From NCBI GenBank assembly GCA_026398615.1, contig JAPLSN010000016.1, forward strand, positions 1 to 64,000: a stretch of 64,000 nt of DNA. Reading direction: 5' to 3'. Position numbers and translations under genes: made by a program. This document shows, in pieces, positions 60,533-64,000 of this stretch. Source of the stretch: Spirochaetota bacterium. GTDB taxonomy: Bacteria > Spirochaetota > Spirochaetia > Treponematales > UBA12059. The notes under the pieces are model-generated. The model saw nothing but the letters and a program-made list of their open reading frames with translations. It did not search any database and was not told the origin of the DNA. Each line of letters opens with the position of its first letter. The stretch's first letter is position 1.

Positions 60533-61870
60533 ATGAATAGACGCGTCGCGGCGATCGCCGCCGTCGCTTTGCTCGCTGGGGCCGGATTGGCATTCGCCCA
60601 AAGCCCGATAACCGTGTCGACGGCGGATCAGCTCGTCAAGGCCATCGGATCGAACAAGACCATCGTGCTCAAGCCGGGAACCTACACGATCGGCAAGACC
60701 AATACGGTCAAGAACCAGAGCATCCGGTACGAAAAGGTAGACAACGGCTACCAGTTGACCATCGTTGGCGTCAAGAACCTGACGATCCAGGGCGGCGAGG
60801 GCGTCAGCATCGTCAGCGTCTCCTCGTTCGTGTATCCGCTCGCCTTCGAGGACTGCCAGGACATCACCGTCGAGGGACTGACCGCCGGGCACGAGTCCAC
60901 GGAAGGCTGCATGGCCGGCGTCGTCTCCGTCGTCTCGTCGAGCGCCGTGACCCTGAGTTCCTGCGACTTCTACGGATCCGGCAGCATCGGGCTGTACGTC
61001 GAATCCAGCTCCGAGGTCAATGTCGTCGAAACGGCCATCCACGACTGCACGAACGGCGCGGTTTCCATCAGCGGTTCCGGCAGCGTGACCTTCGACACCT
61101 GTAACTTCTACTCGAACCAGGCGTACCCGCTCATCTACGTCAACGAGTCCGACTACATACATTTCAGCGGCTGCGAAATGTCCGGGAACGAGGGCGAATC
61201 CTTCATCGACATCTATGCCGAGGAAGGATTCGAGGATATCTCCCTTTATTCGTGCTACGCCTACCAGAACACCATCGACTCCTTCAGCAGCACCGAGTGG
61301 TACCCGGCTTTCGAGGAAACCTATTTCGAGGAAAACAACTTCGAAGATCCGACCGCCGATAACGGCGATTATTCGGGCGAGGAAGAAGAGACGGGCTACT
61401 ACATCCATTACCCGAGCGGGCTCCAGTTCGCCTTCCCGCCCTACTGGTCGTACAACGAGGACGTGACCGGGAACAACGGCGCCATCTACCTTCCCGGCAC
61501 CGATACCGCCCTGCTCGTCTTCCCCGCGTACAAGCAGCCCCAGGGCGCTTCGGACCTCAAGGCGATGAAGAAAAATCAGGTCGCGATGCTGAAAGCCTAC
61601 GTCGACGCGATGAAGAAGAACGGCAACATGGTCGTCTCCGTCAAGCAGGCCGGCGATTTCTTCGACATCGAGGGAATGCCCGCCGTCGAATACAGGGGAA
61701 CCGCCCAGTACGACAAGAAAAAACTCTTCGTCTGGGCGCGTTTCGTCCAGGCCGGGGACGGGACGGTCTACGCCCTGTCCGCTGCCACCGACGACGAAAC
61801 GGAATTCGGGGAAGGCGCCGACCTCAATGCCGTGATGAACGGCGTGACGCTCGCCCCGATGGGGAAATGA
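60533..61870 (+). CDS. Exported right-handed beta-helix protein (first paralogue)
   Basis: 445 residues with a signal peptide ending LAFAQ. The domain from about 30 to 260 has the repeating short-strand pattern of a parallel beta-helix: DQLVKAIGSNKTIVLKPGTY, LTIQGGEGVSIVSV, ITVEGLTAGHESTEGC, VTLSSCDFYGSGSIGL and SVTFDTCNFYSNQ. An acidic Gly/Asp/Glu-rich linker (ADNGDYSGEEEET) leads to a C-terminal beta domain (FPPYWSYNEDVTG, MKKNQVAMLKAYVDAMKK) of PsbP/serine-hydrolase-inhibitor-like type. It is about 40% alike its downstream neighbour by eye. Carbohydrate binding or surface adhesion is plausible. CAGGAGG precedes ATG 60533. Confidence 0.75.
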   Translation: MNRRVAAIAAVALLAGAGLAFAQSPITVSTADQLVKAIGSNKTIVLKPGTYTIGKTNTVKNQSIRYEKVDNGYQLTIVGVKNLTIQGGEGVSIVSVSSFVYPLAFEDCQDITVEGLTAGHESTEGCMAGVVSVVSSSAVTLSSCDFYGSGSIGLYVESSSEVNVVETAIHDCTNGAVSISGSGSVTFDTCNFYSNQAYPLIYVNESDYIHFSGCEMSGNEGESFIDIYAEEGFEDISLYSCYAYQNTIDSFSSTEWYPAFEETYFEENNFEDPTADNGDYSGEEEETGYYIHYPSGLQFAFPPYWSYNEDVTGNNGAIYLPGTDTALLVFPAYKQPQGASDLKAMKKNQVAMLKAYVDAMKKNGNMVVSVKQAGDFFDIEGMPAVEYRGTAQYDKKKLFVWARFVQAGDGTVYALSAATDDETEFGEGADLNAVMNGVTLAPMGK

Positions 61871-61918
61871 CTTCAGGGTTCCGGGAGCCGCGGTCTTGCT
61901 GATGATTCTGATGGAAAG

Positions 61919-61977
61919 AAAACATGAATCGTCAATAATTGCCCCTCGCGGGAGCGAAAAATGGAAGATTCATGTTT
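61919..61977. repeat. Hairpin with ACATGAATC arms next to dispersed repeat copy 2
   Basis: AAACATGAATC (61920-61930) and its exact reverse complement GATTCATGTTT (61967-61977) flank a 36-base spacer. The right arm is part of the dispersed repeat. Confidence 0.7.
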
Positions 61978-62002
61978 CCTTGCTTCAGTAAGGATCGGTA
62001 AG
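61954..62002 (-). repeat. Dispersed 49-bp repeat, copy 2
   Basis: The reverse complement matches 27489-27537 at 44 of 49 positions by hand. It lies in the gap between two beta-helix paralogues and contains the near-palindrome CCTTGCTTCAGTAAGG. Confidence 0.7.
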
Positions 62003-62024
62003 CCGCTTGCCTGAGCCTTCTGTG

Positions 62025-62064
62025 GACGACCGTCCCGGTCGCGGGGCGGCCGTCTTTCGCTTTT
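62025..62064 (+). terminator. Rho-independent terminator between the beta-helix paralogues
   Basis: A 13-bp stem with two G-U-type pairs (62025-62037 with 62042-62054) closes a GTCG loop and is followed by TTTCGCTTTT. Confidence 0.65.
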
Positions 62065-62111
62065 CCGGGCATTCCCCGCGCACGACGCGTCGGGATCAAG
62101 GAGGGTGAGGG

Positions 62112-63461
62112 ATGAAATTCCGAAGCAGCGCCATGATCGTCGTCCTGGCATCCGCGGGAGCCTGCCTGGCTTTCGCGCAGTCCACGGTGACCGTCTCGAC
62201 AACGGACCAGCTCGTCAGGGCCATCGGCAGCAACAGGACGATCGTCATGAAGGCCGGCACCTACCTCGTCGGCAGGACGGGCGCGCCGGCCAACAAAAAT
62301 GTCCGTTGGGACCAGGTGGGCGAGGCCTGGCAGCTCGTCGTCAACGGGGTCTCCGGCCTCACGATCAAGTCATCCGGCGGGAACGCGAAGATCCTGGGCG
62401 TTTCGCAATTCATCACCGCGATGGCGTTCGAGGATTGTTCGTCAGTCACCCTCTCCGGCCTCACTGCCGGGCACCAGGCGCCGAGCGAGTGCCAGGCGGG
62501 GGTGCTCGGCTTCACGTCCTGCGAAAACGTGACGCTCCAGGGCGTCACCATGACGGGTTCGGGTTCCTTCGGGATCACGCTGCAATCCTGCCAGGACGTG
62601 AACCTGGTCGACTGCGTCGTCACGGACTGCACGTCCGGAGCCGCCGCGTTGAACGATTCCAACCACGTCCGCTTCGCCGATTGCACGATCGAAGGCAACG
62701 CGGCATACCCGCTCTTTTTCATCCAGGACTGCGATTCCGTGCGCTTCGATGAATGCGGGATCTCGGAAAACTCCGGACAGGAATTCGTGAGCGTGAACAC
62801 CATGGCCGGGTTCGAGGGAATCGGGTTCTATGATTGCACGATCAGCTCGAACGCGATCGACGTCTTCACGAATTCGGAAGAGTATCCGGACTTCGAAACT
62901 TCCTCATTCTCCGAAAACCAGTTCGGCGACCCCGCCGAAGGCATGGGTGAAGGCGATTACAGCGGTCCCGAAGGCGACTACAGCGGTCCCGGATACGAGT
63001 ACGGTTTCTATGACCACCCTTCCGGTCTCTGCCTGCTCTTCCCGCCGTGGTGGACATCCGAGGAAAACGAAGGCATCGCGGTGATCTATTCCAACGAGAC
63101 CGACGCGACCATCCTCTTCTTCGCCGTCTATGACCTCCCGAAGAATTACGACGCAAGGAACAAGCGCAAGTATTTCGACGAAGGCCTGAAGACCTACCTG
63201 CTGACCCTGAAGTCCCGCGACGCCACCGTGGCTTCGATCAGGCAGGAAGGGGATTTCGACGAAAACGAGGATTTCATCTCGCTGTCCTACCGCGGGTCGG
63301 GCATGGTCGACAAGAAGAAGAAGGTGTACCTCTTCGTGCGCTTCGTCATGTTCGACGGGCGCATCTACGCGATTTCCGGCTCTTCCGGCGACGAAGGCCT
63401 CGTGGACGAGGGTTCGGAACTCTACCAGGTTCTCGAATCGACCTGTGTCCCGAAAGGCTGA
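62112..63461 (+). CDS. Exported right-handed beta-helix protein (second paralogue)
   Basis: 449 residues with a signal peptide ending LAFAQ, and a strong GGAGGGTGAGG site. It has the same layout as its upstream neighbour: TDQLVRAIGSNRTIVMKAGTYLVG, LTIKSSGGNAKILGVS, VTLSGLTAGHQAPSECQAGV, VRFADCTIEGNAAYPLFF, then a linker with two GDYSGPE-type units and a C-terminal domain with HPSGLCLLFPPWW. The linker is longer and Pro-containing. The duplicated pair probably shares one function at the cell surface, with the terminator and a repeat between them allowing separate expression. Confidence 0.75.
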   Translation: MKFRSSAMIVVLASAGACLAFAQSTVTVSTTDQLVRAIGSNRTIVMKAGTYLVGRTGAPANKNVRWDQVGEAWQLVVNGVSGLTIKSSGGNAKILGVSQFITAMAFEDCSSVTLSGLTAGHQAPSECQAGVLGFTSCENVTLQGVTMTGSGSFGITLQSCQDVNLVDCVVTDCTSGAAALNDSNHVRFADCTIEGNAAYPLFFIQDCDSVRFDECGISENSGQEFVSVNTMAGFEGIGFYDCTISSNAIDVFTNSEEYPDFETSSFSENQFGDPAEGMGEGDYSGPEGDYSGPGYEYGFYDHPSGLCLLFPPWWTSEENEGIAVIYSNETDATILFFAVYDLPKNYDARNKRKYFDEGLKTYLLTLKSRDATVASIRQEGDFDENEDFISLSYRGSGMVDKKKKVYLFVRFVMFDGRIYAISGSSGDEGLVDEGSELYQVLESTCVPKG

Positions 63462-63492
63462 TCAGGAAACGTTGCCGCAGCGGATTCTTCCC

Positions 63493-64000
63493 ATGGTTTC
63501 CCGATATCGGACCATCCGCGCGGGCGCGGCGATCCTCATCCTCGCGCTGGCGGCGATGCCGGCCTCGTGGTCCCAGGAAAACGTCATCCGGGGCGAGTTC
63601 TGGGCAGAGCTCGAACCGGTCGCGGCCGACGGTGCGCCCCGGCCGGTGGACGCCGCGACCGCGTTCTCACGGCTCGTCGAGGAGGCCGCCTTCGTCTACG
63701 CCGGCTTGACCTGGGGGTTTTCCTTCGTATATACGCCGCCCGACGCCGCGCGCCGGGTGGAGGAAGTCTGGGAATTCCAGCCGTTGGGCGCCATCGTCGC
63801 GGGCGACGCGCGCCTGCGCGTGTCGGGGAAGCGGATGGTGGGCACGGCGCTGTACCTGTACGTGGACTTTCTTCCTTCGACCCTTGACGCGCGGAGGATG
63901 GACGGGTGGTCGGGCGCGGACTACCGGAGCGCTCGGGGCTCCGGCGACGCATCGGTATCGGGCGGCGTCGAGGCCCGGCGCGAGGCGTACGGCACGGCCG
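63493..64000 (+). CDS. Partial exported protein, unknown
   Basis: Open from ATG 63493 to the window end, 169 residues so far. A signal peptide (AGAAILILALAAMPASWSQ) leads to a mixed strand/helix region with AFSRLVEEAAFVYAGLTWGFSFVYTPPD and RLRVSGKRMVGTALYLYVDFLP. No family is recognised. It follows the second beta-helix gene by 31 bp on the same strand, so co-transcription is likely. The 3' end is outside the window. Confidence 0.6.
   Translation, partial: MVSRYRTIRAGAAILILALAAMPASWSQENVIRGEFWAELEPVAADGAPRPVDAATAFSRLVEEAAFVYAGLTWGFSFVYTPPDAARRVEEVWEFQPLGAIVAGDARLRVSGKRMVGTALYLYVDFLPSTLDARRMDGWSGADYRSARGSGDASVSGGVEARREAYGTA

Overview
The window (about 65% G+C) looks like chromosome of a free-living or host-associated member of the Spirochaetota, close to Treponema-like lineages. 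The clues are two cyclophilin-FKBP fusion immunophilins (a fusion I know from Treponema), a FliM/FliN-related flagellar-switch paralogue, several exported beta-helix proteins, TAXI-type TRAP transport and acetate/pentose-phosphate metabolism. No rRNA, tRNA or universal marker is present, so the assignment is an inference. I found no CRISPR array, tRNA or replication origin.

Layout. 1-295 is the worn right end of an IS3-family element. 451-5648 holds a long GlmS, two tandem cNMP-binding/degenerate-GGDEF proteins and a YbjN-like protein. 5723-10924 has a lipoprotein 5'-nucleotidase, acetate kinase and two tandem exported immunophilins. 11119-16127 holds housekeeping genes: dCMP deaminase, a YmdB-like protein lacking most metal ligands, RseC-like, DJ-1/PfpI, LUD and MalQ. 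16272-27271 holds a MATE exporter, a SWIM-SNF2 helicase, a Crp/Fnr regulator with a permuted FliM-like partner, MtfA, type III glutamine synthetase and a DUF2156 protein.

27489-38973 is a horizontally acquired defence island: DUF499 ATPase, DUF3780, a short winged-helix protein with PQAT repeats, DUF1156 DNA methylase, a Fic enzyme and a PLD-SNF2 helicase. It matches the Hma-type (helicase-methylase-ATPase) architecture, with Fic embedded. Its G+C is lower (about 58-63%), it has an AT-rich entry at 27500-27700, a dispersed 49-bp repeat at its left edge and a truncated reading frame at its right edge, against the malic enzyme stop codon.

38974-48532 returns to metabolism: malic enzyme, zwf-pgl, a TAXI TRAP transporter (binding protein, DUF1850, fused permease), a histidine phosphatase and an RluA-type pseudouridine synthase. 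48607-58242 holds an acyltransferase, an exported transglutaminase-like protein, an unknown protein, and a NorQ/CbbQ AAA+ with a NorD/CbbO VWA protein, divergent from an unusual DHH-like membrane protein. 58347-64000 encodes exported proteins: a DUF4015 putative glycosidase, two paralogous beta-helix proteins and the start of another secreted protein.

The strongest candidates for new biology are the permuted FliM-like protein, the DHH/TM protein paired with an orphan NorQ-NorD module, and the Fic-containing Hma-type island with its mosaic methylase.
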